Virus record (IMG/VR): IMGVR_UViG_3300042731_006512
Location: 126,001 to 190,000 of that record
DNA from: a virus
Strand: one strand, 5' to 3'
DNA: 64,000 bases
In this document: one piece after another, positions 1 through 8,205 of the stretch
How the letters are laid out: each line of letters opens with the position of its first letter
Numbering within the stretch: the stretch's first letter is position 1
The notes under the pieces: model-generated
The model's database searches: none
What the model was told of the DNA's origin: nothing
Seen by the model: the letters and a program-made list of their open reading frames with translations, nothing else
Program-made: the position numbers and the translations under genes

Positions 1-132
1 AATGGAATAGCTGGAGCCTCGTGTAAAGATATTACTGATTTACTGTCTTCTGATTTAGAAGTCTTAAGTGAAGAAGACACTGAAGAAATGTATGCTACCA
101 ATGAACTCTACGAAGAAGTAGAGAATCGATAA
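1..132 (+). CDS. C-terminal end of an unknown acidic protein (5' partial)
   Basis: The frame is open from the first base of the window and stops with TAA at 130-132, giving the last 43 residues of a longer protein. The tail is strongly acidic (many Glu/Asp, few Lys/Arg) and has no recognisable motif. The next gene starts on the very next base, so the two are translationally coupled. Function unknown; the N-terminus lies outside the window. Confidence 0.6.
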   Translation, partial: NGIAGASCKDITDLLSSDLEVLSEEDTEEMYATNELYEEVENR

Positions 133-435
133 ATGGATAGAAAGACTCTTTTTCTTTTTCTGGCTGCCGTAGTCTTTAAAACCATAGATATAATCACTAC
201 ATTTATAGCAGTATCCAGCTTTGGAACTAAAGGAGAACTAAACCCTATTTTAAGAACTGCTATGAATAGTTCTCTTGGAGTAGAAATAACATTACTTCTT
301 AGTTGGTTGGGTGTTATTCTAATAACAACATATGGCATTGTTCGACTATCTTATAATAAGTGGTTAGCACCGGCTTTAACTTGTGGAATATACTTACCTA
401 TAGCGATAGGAAATAGTATCTCCTTGTTTATTTAA
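133..435 (+). CDS. Small three-helix membrane protein, DUF5658-like
   Basis: A 100-residue protein with three hydrophobic segments (about residues 5-27, 51-71 and 78-99) joined by short charged loops, so an integral membrane protein. The first segment and loop carry the pattern D-I-I-T-T followed by G-E-L-N-P, which resembles the DUF5658 family of small bacterial membrane proteins; that match is from memory. It starts immediately after the preceding stop codon. A specific function cannot be given. Confidence 0.6.
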   Translation: MDRKTLFLFLAAVVFKTIDIITTFIAVSSFGTKGELNPILRTAMNSSLGVEITLLLSWLGVILITTYGIVRLSYNKWLAPALTCGIYLPIAIGNSISLFI

Positions 436-448
436 AATGGAGAAACTT

Positions 449-1336
449 ATGAACCAAATCTTTAGAATCACAGAAAATGAAGTCTATATAGATAGTCTGA
501 TTATAGAGCCAACCTGGAACTGCGCAAAGAACTGTCAAGGATGTTATTTGGAAACGCATAATAATCAAAGTGAAGAGATTGAGTTCTGCGAGCTTGGAAA
601 TCTGGTTGAGGCATTTCTATCAACGAATAGTTCTTGTTATTCTACTAATCAAATATCTATATCTGTTAACGAAGTCGGTAATCACTTCTCGTGGGACGCA
701 GCAAAAATCGAAGAAATAATATATACAAACTTCTATTATAAAAACAAAGAACCAAGAAAAGATACAAAGTTTCACCTAACTATGTATAGTCCTTCTACTA
801 TTGGAAACTACATAGAGGCTTGTAAAGAAGAGTACTCTGATATAGATATCTTTCCCTATTTTGCTGCAGTGGATGCAATCTATTTCTCTAATATATCAGA
901 AGAAGAAATAGGTATTATTAAGAACTTGCGCGCGTTAAACGAAAACATTGAGATTGGGTGGAACTGTAGACCATGGCATAGCTATATAAGCCCTATCGTT
1001 CCAGGTAGTAAAGTTATAAACGGTATCTATAGTCTTGCTGATAAATCTAGAAAACAACCTCCAATTTTTCGACCAGGCGCGCTACCAGAAAAAGTAGTCG
1101 AAGACATCTGCTATATAGACTATACCAACTGGAAAAAAGACTGGCATAACACTACTTGCTCTGCTAATATTTCAAAGTTTACAGTATGGCCAGATGGAAG
1201 TGTTTCAGGATGTCCCTACATTAAACAATCAGATACAGGACCTGCTACTACCTGGAAAGGCATACTTGCGAATATTGTAGAAGCAAGTAAATCTTATGAT
1301 TTTAATAAATGTCCGATGAAAGAGGTATATAAATGA
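449..1336 (+). CDS. Radical SAM protein
   Basis: A 295-residue protein carrying the CxxxCxxC cluster-binding motif (Cys25, Cys29, Cys32 in WNCAKNCQGC) that defines the radical S-adenosylmethionine superfamily. These enzymes bind a 4Fe-4S cluster and make a 5'-deoxyadenosyl radical. Near the C-terminus the stretch TTCSANISKFTVWPDGSVSG, with Cys in CPYI and CPMK, resembles the auxiliary-cluster (SPASM-like) region of peptide- and protein-modifying members. I chose the ATG at 449 because a GGAG lies 6 bases upstream; an in-frame ATG at 437 lacks one. Substrate unknown. It overlaps the next small gene by four bases. Confidence 0.8.
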   Translation: MNQIFRITENEVYIDSLIIEPTWNCAKNCQGCYLETHNNQSEEIEFCELGNLVEAFLSTNSSCYSTNQISISVNEVGNHFSWDAAKIEEIIYTNFYYKNKEPRKDTKFHLTMYSPSTIGNYIEACKEEYSDIDIFPYFAAVDAIYFSNISEEEIGIIKNLRALNENIEIGWNCRPWHSYISPIVPGSKVINGIYSLADKSRKQPPIFRPGALPEKVVEDICYIDYTNWKKDWHNTTCSANISKFTVWPDGSVSGCPYIKQSDTGPATTWKGILANIVEASKSYDFNKCPMKEVYK

Positions 1337-1509
1337 AAAAAGAAGCAACGCGTTACAAAGAAAAGTTTCTTTGGCTACCTAAAAAACTGCCCACTCCTAA
1401 CTACAATGGAGCAGAATGGAAGTGGTTAGTTAAAACCACCATTGAACAAGTTTATTGTAAATGTGGAATAGAGAGTTTCAGGTGGATAGATTTGAACTGG
1501 GCGGAATAG
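1333..1509 (+). CDS. Small basic protein of unknown function (58 aa)
   Basis: An ATGA overlap with the radical SAM gene starts a 58-residue frame, ending at TAG 1507-1509. The product is rich in Lys and Trp (WKWLVKT, RWIDLNW) and has a CKC pair. It fills what would otherwise be a 176-base gap in a densely packed array, which is the main argument that it is real. It may be a partner of the radical SAM protein, but that is inference from position only. Confidence 0.55.
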   Translation: MKKEATRYKEKFLWLPKKLPTPNYNGAEWKWLVKTTIEQVYCKCGIESFRWIDLNWAE

Positions 1510-1512
1510 GGT

Positions 1513-2055
1513 GTGAACAAAGCTAATAACTTATATTCTAAAGTTGAATGCGGAAAAGATACATATTCTTCTTTTTCGGCGCGCATACAAGAAAGCCTAA
1601 AAATATACGGCAAAACAATAGATGAATGGTGGAAACACTTTGGAATACGTATAGAAGTTGACAATCTAAACCCAGAAATATGTAAGCAGTTACTTATAAA
1701 AATCTCAAATCTATATCAAGAAGCAAGCTACTATTATTCACTCGCCAATAGCTCATCTTCTGCCTTAGAAAACAGTCAAGCAAGTAACCATACGGAACAA
1801 TATGCTAAAGTAATATCTTCTTTTAGAGATAAAGAAGAAAAAATACCTGCTGCTGCTACTATAGAACAGCTTGTTAAAGCAAAACAAAATGAAGTATACT
1901 CTGCTATTGCAACATCGAAAATAGTAAAGGATTTTTTTAAAACAGTGCTCGATAGTCTAAATACAGTAAGGAAGATAGTTGATACAGCAACGATAAATAG
2001 CGGTATTGAAGCGAAGTTGGTTCACAACAATGATTATAGAAATGGAGATGAATAG
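1513..2055 (+). CDS. Hypothetical helical protein
   Basis: A 180-residue protein starting at GTG 1513 three bases after the previous stop. It appears mostly alpha-helical, with Ser/Ala/Lys-rich segments and no cysteine-based zinc motif. The middle (KISNLYQEASYYYSLANSSS) and the Glu/Lys-rich second half could form coiled coil. No family recognised. It abuts the next gene directly (stop at 2053-2055, ATG at 2056). Confidence 0.6.
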   Translation: MNKANNLYSKVECGKDTYSSFSARIQESLKIYGKTIDEWWKHFGIRIEVDNLNPEICKQLLIKISNLYQEASYYYSLANSSSSALENSQASNHTEQYAKVISSFRDKEEKIPAAATIEQLVKAKQNEVYSAIATSKIVKDFFKTVLDSLNTVRKIVDTATINSGIEAKLVHNNDYRNGDE

Positions 2056-2358
2056 ATGAATCCGGAAACAAATATGTTTGAAAATATCTACACAGAACAA
2101 GAGTGTGAAATATGTCAAAGACTTCAAACTCTAAAACAAGGTAGACTACATAAATCATTTGCTGTTAAAACAGGGCTCGAAAAAACCAAAGGACAACTAT
2201 ACAGAGCAGATGGTTCAGTAGTTCCAGACCATTGGTCTATTTTTACAATAGGACAAGAGATACCCATCAATGGTTACATTTTTCGTGTAGCCTACATTGG
2301 AGAAACATCTATATTATTTGAACCAATCGGACCTATAGAAAAAACAGAGAACACCTAA
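2056..2358 (+). CDS. Hypothetical protein (100 aa)
   Basis: A 100-residue soluble protein with one CEIC pair near residue 17 and a C-terminal half that reads as beta strands (IGQEIPINGYIFRVAYIGET, then ILFEPIGPI). Possibly a small beta-barrel fold, but no family was recognised. It is the second member of a run of back-to-back small genes (1513-3478). Confidence 0.55.
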   Translation: MNPETNMFENIYTEQECEICQRLQTLKQGRLHKSFAVKTGLEKTKGQLYRADGSVVPDHWSIFTIGQEIPINGYIFRVAYIGETSILFEPIGPIEKTENT

Positions 2359-2556
2359 ATGAATGGTTGCTGTATAAACAAAAAGTATGGGTGTTCAGAT
2401 GCATGCAATGATGATACTTGTATGTCTTTGCCAAAAGGAAAAACATGTACAGATTGTATATTTGTAAAGAAATGCCTATCTCTTGGATTTACTTCAAAGA
2501 TTTCCAATACATCGTGTGACTTCTTTCCAAGAAGATATAAGGAAAAGAACAAATGA
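2359..2556 (+). CDS. Cysteine-rich small protein
   Basis: A 65-residue protein containing nine cysteines (CCINKKYGC, CNDDTC, CTDC, KKC, SC), enough for two metal sites or several disulfides; a zinc-binding module is most likely in a cytosolic phage protein. The C-terminus is basic. It starts on the base after the preceding stop and overlaps the next gene by four bases. Function unknown. Confidence 0.55.
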   Translation: MNGCCINKKYGCSDACNDDTCMSLPKGKTCTDCIFVKKCLSLGFTSKISNTSCDFFPRRYKEKNK

Positions 2557-2828
2557 GCTATCATAAAGAGCATGCCATACCATATAAAGTTTATATAGTT
2601 TGTGACTGGTGCAAAAAAAGGTCGTTTCTCTATAGTGCTCTTTCTGAAACCACTAGCGAACGACATAAACACTATTATCCAGTAGGCAAAGTTGTTTCCA
2701 ATAGAAAACAGCTATTGGTAAAAGATTGTCATATGTGCTCTATTTGTATCGATGACCACACGCCATTTTTCTGGATTAAAAATGGATTAGTTTACTATGG
2801 CGAGTTCACACCCGAGAAGAATAAATGA
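2553..2828 (+). CDS. Small zinc-binding protein
   Basis: A 91-residue protein with a CxxC pair near residue 18 (CDWCKKR) and a second group CHMCSIC near residue 68, consistent with one zinc site. An aromatic-rich C-terminus follows. Starts in an ATGA overlap and ends in another with the phosphoesterase gene, so it is co-translated with both neighbours. Function not recognised. Confidence 0.6.
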   Translation: MSYHKEHAIPYKVYIVCDWCKKRSFLYSALSETTSERHKHYYPVGKVVSNRKQLLVKDCHMCSICIDDHTPFFWIKNGLVYYGEFTPEKNK

Positions 2829-3478
2829 AAATCTGTTGTATTTCTGACACTCATCGTGCTCATAGAGAAGTAGAAGTTCCACCTGTAGATATGGTTATAC
2901 ACGCTGGAGATATAGGATTAGAAGATTATAATGGGTTCGCTTTATTAAATGATTTTATTGATTGGTTTAATAACTTGCCCGCTAAACATAAAATATTCAT
3001 TTCTGGTAACCACGATTGGTTGAGCTATTTGAATAAACAAATGCTGTTTGATTTAGCAAAAGAAAATGGATTAATATACCTCCAAGATTCGAGCGTAACT
3101 ATAGAAGGACTTAAGTTTTATGGTTCACCTTGGTCATTAGAGTTTAACAACTGGGCATGGAATCTGAGAAGAGATGAGACTATAGCTACTGCTTGTTGGA
3201 ATCAAATACCAGAAGACACAGACGTATTAATAACACACGAGCCGCCGTATAATATCCTTGACTATGTAGTTAGAGGTGATTCTGTAATAACTCCTCCACT
3301 CGGAGATTGTTGGTTATTAGATAGAATAGAACAGATTAAACCTAAGCTTCACGTATTCGGACATATTCATTTCTGCGGCCGGCAGACTTTAAAAATACAA
3401 GACACCCTGTTTGTAAATGCTTCTATATGTAATGAAGTATATGAAACCATTAATCCGCCAATAGTAGTGGAGATATAG
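2825..3478 (+). CDS. Calcineurin-like metallophosphoesterase
   Basis: A 217-residue protein with the full metal-ligand set of the calcineurin-like phosphoesterase superfamily: D-x-H at residues 8-10 (SDTH), GD at 27-28 (HAGD), GNHDW near residue 62, a His in THEPP near 138 and GHIH near 179. These bind two metal ions that hydrolyse a phosphoester. Length and lack of extra domains fit the small single-domain members. The substrate (nucleotide, DNA or phosphoprotein) cannot be told. It ends the translationally coupled run that begins at 1513. Confidence 0.85.
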   Translation: MKICCISDTHRAHREVEVPPVDMVIHAGDIGLEDYNGFALLNDFIDWFNNLPAKHKIFISGNHDWLSYLNKQMLFDLAKENGLIYLQDSSVTIEGLKFYGSPWSLEFNNWAWNLRRDETIATACWNQIPEDTDVLITHEPPYNILDYVVRGDSVITPPLGDCWLLDRIEQIKPKLHVFGHIHFCGRQTLKIQDTLFVNASICNEVYETINPPIVVEI

Positions 3479-3485
3479 GAAAACA

Positions 3486-3866
3486 ATGGAAGCCGGAGCT
3501 TGTAGTTGTGATTATTTTGATAATCACGTAGATGTTTATAATATAAGATTTCCAGTAGCTAGAAAATCTCATACTTGTCAAGAGTGTGGAAAAACTATTG
3601 ACCCAGGAAGTAAATATGCATATATTACCGCTTGCTGGGAAGGCAGTTGGTGGACAGGGAAAAGATGTTGTCAATGTAACCAGATAGCAGATAACTATTG
3701 CTGTAGTGTTGTAGGAACTGGAGCTGTGAGAGAGTGGGTATGGGAACTTCTTGGTGTTGACTTAAAGACTGGAGATATAAAAGAAGACGAAGATTATTTA
3801 TGGATGGAAAAAATAGGAGAAAGACTAAATGACAACAAAGAAAACAACAAAGCCGCGCAAGACTGA
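3486..3866 (+). CDS. Zinc-finger protein of unknown function
   Basis: A 126-residue protein with a clear four-cysteine pattern: CQECGKTIDPGSKY around residue 27, then CCQCNQI about 30 residues later. This resembles a treble-clef or LIM-like knuckle seen in many small phage proteins. The C-terminal third is acidic, then basic. The 3' end overlaps the next gene by 38 bases in another frame. Confidence 0.6.
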   Translation: MEAGACSCDYFDNHVDVYNIRFPVARKSHTCQECGKTIDPGSKYAYITACWEGSWWTGKRCCQCNQIADNYCCSVVGTGAVREWVWELLGVDLKTGDIKEDEDYLWMEKIGERLNDNKENNKAAQD

Positions 3867-4173
3867 AAAAAAAGAAGAAACGACACAAGAAAAACAATCT
3901 TTTGATGTTAATAAAGATTTAAAGTTTGGGTTTATTTCAGGCCTGAAACAAGACGATAACTTTCTCTTTGAAACATTTGGAACAGAACGCAGCCTTGTTA
4001 ACCTTATGGGTGTAAAACATTATACAGACAAGCGCGTAGAGGGAGAAATAAATAAGAATCTAAATACAGGTGATGCCCTAACTTTTGCCTTATTTCAATC
4101 AGTTACACAACTATCAACAAAAATGGACAGGTTACTTTCTCTCTTGGAAAAGCCTACCAATCAGTTAGAATAG
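3829..4173 (+). CDS. Hypothetical protein with basic, low-complexity N-terminus
   Basis: A 114-residue protein. The first 25 residues are almost entirely Lys, Thr and Glu (a disordered tail); the remainder contains a more ordered segment (FGFISGLKQDDNFLFETFGT) and an amphipathic C-terminal helix ending in leucines. The start overlaps the end of the zinc-finger gene by 38 bases, so part of the tail sequence may be constrained by the other frame. No family recognised. Confidence 0.5.
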   Translation: MTTKKTTKPRKTEKKEETTQEKQSFDVNKDLKFGFISGLKQDDNFLFETFGTERSLVNLMGVKHYTDKRVEGEINKNLNTGDALTFALFQSVTQLSTKMDRLLSLLEKPTNQLE

Positions 4174-4182
4174 GAAAGGTCA

Positions 4183-4428
4183 ATGACAAACAAGTATGAG
4201 CAACTAGAAGTTCTAAACTTAGATTCAGATGATTATGGACATAGTCGAGTTCTATTGGTTTTTCGCTTGCCAATAAAGGATGCTATAGATCCTAATATCT
4301 GTCGTCATAAACGCGGAGTAATACTTGAGTTCAGGCCTGAAAATCTTCCTGAAGTTCCAGAAGGAGAACTGTATCCTACTTACTCTTTAAATCCTGTCAA
4401 TCCAACAGGGAGACATTTACCAGATTGA
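4183..4428 (+). CDS. Hypothetical protein (81 aa)
   Basis: An 81-residue protein preceded by a good ribosome site (GGAAAGGTCA before ATG 4183). Hydrophobic beta-type segments (SRVLLVFRLPI, GVILEFRPE) and a proline-rich C-terminus suggest a small folded domain with a flexible tail. Not recognised. Confidence 0.5.
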   Translation: MTNKYEQLEVLNLDSDDYGHSRVLLVFRLPIKDAIDPNICRHKRGVILEFRPENLPEVPEGELYPTYSLNPVNPTGRHLPD

Positions 4429-4454
4429 TAATCGGTTAGAATAGAGGAGAATAA

Positions 4455-5324
4455 ATGGCTTACAGTCTTAAGGAAGGATGGATATTTCAAGCTTATAGAA
4501 AGAAGCAGCCGATTCTGACACATATTACCGGAATATCTTTTGATCTTGTTCGAGATATGGCTCCTATTTATACAATGGGAGGCAAAAGACCAGTAGACTT
4601 TTCTATTAGTCCAGAAACTGCAGGCACTATTTTTTTAATACCTTCACTGACTTCCGAAAAGTTTGATGAGATAAGAGTAGCGCCATATTCAGAACCAAAT
4701 AGAGTTATATATACTTTCTATGATATAGATATACTGAATCCCAAATCAACAAAGCATATTGACTCGAATATACTCTTATTTGTCTCTAAACTAAACGACC
4801 ACCCAGCTCAACCTAAAAGAAATCAACAGGAAGAACTAATGAATAAAGAGACTCTCTATAACTCGGATTTATTAATAGACAACAATAAAATAGTTAAAAC
4901 TAGGTATCTGAATAGCTTTAGTGATGCAGACTTTGAGCTATACAACAACGGTCAAAAGACATCTGATAATGTAACAGCAGCATCATATTTTATTACTAAA
5001 CCTGCTGTCTCGTCAGAGCCCATTATTTTTGGTAAGAAAAGTATTTCTGGTACTCTATTATTTTCAAGTACACCAACAAGTCAAAACTTTGACGAACTAA
5101 GACTAATATATTTCAGTGGGGACTATCAAGAAAAAGCAACTTTTTCAATCTTTAATGTAAATCTACTCAGCGATAAATATGGAGAATATATTCCTTTCTC
5201 AGCAGAAGGTACTAAAAACTGGGGTGTTGAAAAAACTGCATTCATTTGTGAATGCGGCGCTGAAAAATGCGGATTTACTAGTCATTCTTCTTGGTGTCCA
5301 GCGAGTGGAAAGGTAAAGCCATGA
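4455..5324 (+). CDS. Hypothetical protein with C-terminal CxCx4Cx4Hx3C zinc module
   Basis: A 289-residue protein preceded by GAGGAGAATAA. The body appears to contain two related halves of about 120 residues: each has a segment ending in a phrase like GTIFLIPSLTSEKFDEIRV or GTLLFSSTPTSQNFDELRL, so an internal duplication of a beta-rich domain is likely. The last 25 residues hold a compact metal-binding module (Cys265, Cys267, Cys272, His277, Cys281) shared with the product of 25532-26032. Function unknown. Overlaps the next gene by four bases. Confidence 0.6.
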   Translation: MAYSLKEGWIFQAYRKKQPILTHITGISFDLVRDMAPIYTMGGKRPVDFSISPETAGTIFLIPSLTSEKFDEIRVAPYSEPNRVIYTFYDIDILNPKSTKHIDSNILLFVSKLNDHPAQPKRNQQEELMNKETLYNSDLLIDNNKIVKTRYLNSFSDADFELYNNGQKTSDNVTAASYFITKPAVSSEPIIFGKKSISGTLLFSSTPTSQNFDELRLIYFSGDYQEKATFSIFNVNLLSDKYGEYIPFSAEGTKNWGVEKTAFICECGAEKCGFTSHSSWCPASGKVKP

Positions 5325-5521
5325 CTCAACGATGGTGTTTTAGAAGTGATGACGACGGACATTATTATTTAATACCTCTTGAACTGGCAAAAAAGTTTTC
5401 TTCAGATATGAACAAAGCTTATGAAACTGATGATTTCGGCATTGTAGACTGGGTCGATGAGTACAGATGTAGTTATCATACAAGCTGTTATTCCTTTACT
5501 AATCCAGAGTTAATAAAGTAA
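5321..5521 (+). CDS. Hypothetical protein (66 aa)
   Basis: I place the start at ATG 5321, in an ATGA overlap with the preceding stop; an in-frame TTG at 5291 is less likely. The 66-residue product is acidic and aromatic-rich, with three cysteines. It is the last gene before the ribonucleotide reductase leader. No family recognised. Confidence 0.5.
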   Translation: MTQRWCFRSDDDGHYYLIPLELAKKFSSDMNKAYETDDFGIVDWVDEYRCSYHTSCYSFTNPELIK

Positions 5522-5532
5522 AAATCTTTTTC

Positions 5533-5556
5533 GGAGGTCTAAGCCTCAGCCGAGGC
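5533..5556 (+). promoter_or_regulatory. Leader hairpins before ribonucleotide reductase
   Basis: In the 49 bases before nrdJ the strong ribosome-site-like GGAGG (5533-5537) lies 33 bases from the ATG, too far for normal use. It is followed by GCCTC-AGCC-GAGGC (5543-5556), a 5-bp stem with a 4-base loop. GAGG at 5534-5537 could instead pair with CCTC at 5544-5547, so the two stems are mutually exclusive. A translational switch is possible; this is inference. Confidence 0.35.
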
Positions 5557-5570
5557 AAAATATATTTTAA

Positions 5571-7850
5571 ATGTCAAATAATCTAAGTGGTGGTGAGATA
5601 TTAAGCCAGGTCACAATCTTTTCAAAGTATGCGCGGCATCTACCACATCTTAATAGAAGAGAAAACTGGGACGAAATAGTAGATAGAACACTTTCTATGC
5701 ATTGCAGAAAATACCCGAAGTTAGAAGAAGAAATAATAGAAGTATTTAATAACTACGTTCGACCTAAACTCGTATTACCAAGTATGAGAAGTCTCCAGTT
5801 TGCTGGTAAACCAATAGAACTTTTTTCAAATCGCATTCATAACTGCTGCGCTTTACCAATAGATAATACAAAAGCATTTCGTGAAATAATGTTTCTTCTC
5901 ATGGGAGGCACAGGAGTAGGTTACTCTGTGCAGTATAATCATGTCAAGAAACTACCAGCCATCAAAAAACCTATTGGCAGAATGAGATATATAGTCCAAG
6001 ACAGTATTATAGGTTGGTCAGAAGCAGTTGATATGTTAATGAAGGCATACTTTTATGGAGAAAGAACGCCAGAGTTTGACTTTGGGGATATAAGACCAAG
6101 GGGAACGCTACTTAAGACTTCTGGAGGTAGAGCGCCTGGCCCAGAAGAACTAGCAAAGTCACTTGAAAGTATTAGAGCAATACTTGAGACAGTTTCTTAT
6201 GGAGACAAACTTACTTCTATACAGTGCCATGATATATGCTGCCATATAGCAGCAGCTGTTTTAAGCGGTGGTGTTCGCCGAGCAGCAATGATTTCTCTCT
6301 TTGATTTTGATGATGAAGAAATGTTATCGGCTAAAACTGACGATTGGTTGAGTGTATACCCCAATAGACAATACGCAAACAATAGTGCAATGGCCCTACG
6401 ATACAAGTTACGCAAGAAAGATTTAACAGAATGTATTGAACGTATTCATCAATCCGGCTTTGGAGAACCAGGTCTGTGTTTAGCAAATGACTATAACAGT
6501 CTGTACAATCCTTGTTTTGGGGGCGAAACACTTATTGCTACACGGGAAGGACATTATCGAATAAAAGATTTAGTTGGTCAAGTTGCCGAAGTATGGGATG
6601 GAGAGCAGTGGGTTAAAATAGATAGTTTTAGAGTAACAGCACGTAACCAAAAAATGCTTGTAGTTATTCTTCATAATAGAGAAGTTGTCAGAACAACTGA
6701 ATATCATCCATTTATTCTCGAAGATGGGACAAGAGTAGAGGCTAAAGATTTGAATATAGGAGATAAGCTAAAGACTCACTCACAAGGCATAAAAGTATAT
6801 AATAAAATATACAACTGGAATACTGTAGAGTATATCTTGGAGCAAGATAATCTTGAACCAGAAGTTTACTGTTGCACTGTACCCACTAACCATAAAATAG
6901 GGCTATCTAACAGTATCCTCACTTTCCAGTGCTCTGAGGCATCAGTCTCTCTAAACTTTTGCAATCTTTCAACTTTTAACATGTCTGTTATTGAATCCAA
7001 TCAAGACTTAATAGAGTTTGCTAAAGCAGCAGCATTCATAGGAACACTTCAAGCAGGATACACAAACTTTGTTTATCTGAGGCCTGTATGGCAAGAAAAA
7101 ACAGAAGAAGAGGCTTTACTTGGCGTTTCGTGCACAGGAGTAGCAAGAAAAGATTTGACAGATTTTGATTTTCAGACTGCGGCAGAAGAAGTTAAAAAAA
7201 CAAATAGAAAAACAGCTAAGAAAATAGGTATACGGCCAGCTTATAGGACTACTGCAAACAAACCAGAAGGCTCATCTTCAGCAGTATTAAATACAAGCTC
7301 AGGTATACACGCTTGGCATTCCCAGTATGGAATACGAAGAACTCGATATATGTATGATGAACCTATTATAAAATACTTTGAGCAAATAGTTCCTGACTTA
7401 GTTGAAACTGACAAGAGTGATTCTAAAAGAAGAGTATTGTCACTTCCATTTTGTGCACCAGAAAATGCTATTACAAGAGACCAAGAATCAGCTCTCGAAC
7501 TACTTGAAAGAGTTAGATTTATGTCCTTAAACTGGGTAAAACCGGGTCATATTAAAGGTCACAACGGGCATAGTGTAAGCGCTACAGTAAGTGTTAAAGG
7601 AAATGAATGGAACGAAGTAGCTGAGTGGATGTGGAAAAATAGAAATGATTACAATGGGATTAGTATATTACCTTACGATGGTGGACAATATAAACAAGCA
7701 CCCTTTGAGGAAATATCTAAAGAACAGTATGAAAATATGGTCCAACTATTACCAGAAAACATTGACCTTAACAAAGTAAAAGAAACAGAAGATAATACAA
7801 CTCACCACCACGAGGTCAGTTGTACTAATGGTGCCTGTCAGATAGATTGA
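5571..7850 (+). CDS. nrdJ: Class II (adenosylcobalamin-dependent) ribonucleotide reductase with intein
   Basis: A 759-residue precursor; removing the 139-residue intein leaves about 620 residues. The host part matches monomeric B12-dependent reductases: NCCALP near residue 112, GGTGVGYS near 132, PRGTLLKTSGGRAPGP near 190, GGVRRAA near 237, and NPC..CNLS around the active-site loop. The C-terminus ends CTNGAC, a Cx4C pair placed like the redox cysteines that re-reduce the active site of the Lactobacillus enzyme. It converts ribonucleotides to deoxyribonucleotides for phage DNA synthesis and needs no small subunit; none is seen nearby. No ribosome site lies directly before ATG 5571. Class II is favoured over class I by the sequence pattern and the missing nrdB. 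Confidence 0.85.
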   Translation: MSNNLSGGEILSQVTIFSKYARHLPHLNRRENWDEIVDRTLSMHCRKYPKLEEEIIEVFNNYVRPKLVLPSMRSLQFAGKPIELFSNRIHNCCALPIDNTKAFREIMFLLMGGTGVGYSVQYNHVKKLPAIKKPIGRMRYIVQDSIIGWSEAVDMLMKAYFYGERTPEFDFGDIRPRGTLLKTSGGRAPGPEELAKSLESIRAILETVSYGDKLTSIQCHDICCHIAAAVLSGGVRRAAMISLFDFDDEEMLSAKTDDWLSVYPNRQYANNSAMALRYKLRKKDLTECIERIHQSGFGEPGLCLANDYNSLYNPCFGGETLIATREGHYRIKDLVGQVAEVWDGEQWVKIDSFRVTARNQKMLVVILHNREVVRTTEYHPFILEDGTRVEAKDLNIGDKLKTHSQGIKVYNKIYNWNTVEYILEQDNLEPEVYCCTVPTNHKIGLSNSILTFQCSEASVSLNFCNLSTFNMSVIESNQDLIEFAKAAAFIGTLQAGYTNFVYLRPVWQEKTEEEALLGVSCTGVARKDLTDFDFQTAAEEVKKTNRKTAKKIGIRPAYRTTANKPEGSSSAVLNTSSGIHAWHSQYGIRRTRYMYDEPIIKYFEQIVPDLVETDKSDSKRRVLSLPFCAPENAITRDQESALELLERVRFMSLNWVKPGHIKGHNGHSVSATVSVKGNEWNEVAEWMWKNRNDYNGISILPYDGGQYKQAPFEEISKEQYENMVQLLPENIDLNKVKETEDNTTHHHEVSCTNGACQID
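6513..6929 (+). other. Mini-intein in ribonucleotide reductase
   Basis: Residues 315-453 of the NrdJ precursor interrupt the conserved NPC motif. The insert starts Cys-Phe-Gly-Gly-Glu-Thr-Leu-Ile (block A), contains TTEYHPFIL (block B, with the TxxH-like His) and ends SNSILTFQ followed by Cys454. At 139 residues it has room only for the splicing domain; no LAGLIDADG or HNH endonuclease is visible. The last residue is Gln rather than the usual Asn, and the usual penultimate His is absent, so splicing would use a variant C-terminal step, or may be slow. Ligation restores NP-CSEASVSLNFCNLS. Confidence 0.8.
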
Positions 7851-7864
7851 AAGGAGAAAAATAA

Positions 7865-8203
7865 ATGAAATCTTATTATTTAAATCTTCCATATTTTAAA
7901 CAGGGTGATGATCTAGCCTGGGCTATGGACAAGAAAGAAACTGACACAGAAGCTTTTGAACTACATGCTGAAATGCTTGAAAACGCTGTCTTCTTGCTTA
8001 GAAAGTGTGCAGACCTTGCGGCGGAAAATAAAATCAAGATAGCCTATGCTGATACTCATATGATAGGTATAGAATGCCCAGAAGAAGTGGGAGATAATCT
8101 AGTCAGTCATGGTATATTAGGCGTCGACGAGTGGGAAGACGAAGAGGAATATAGTGAAGAACTTCCTGAATACGACCCAGAAGATGATCCGGACTTAATG
8201 TAG
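7865..8203 (+). CDS. Hypothetical acidic protein
   Basis: A 112-residue protein behind a strong AAGGAGAAAAATAA site, directly after nrdJ. The N-terminal two thirds look helical (a run with DTEAFELHAEMLENAVFLL); the C-terminal 25 residues are nearly all Asp/Glu with Pro. No motif recognised. Position suggests co-expression with the reductase. Confidence 0.55.
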   Translation: MKSYYLNLPYFKQGDDLAWAMDKKETDTEAFELHAEMLENAVFLLRKCADLAAENKIKIAYADTHMIGIECPEEVGDNLVSHGILGVDEWEDEEEYSEELPEYDPEDDPDLM

Positions 8204-8205
8204 AA

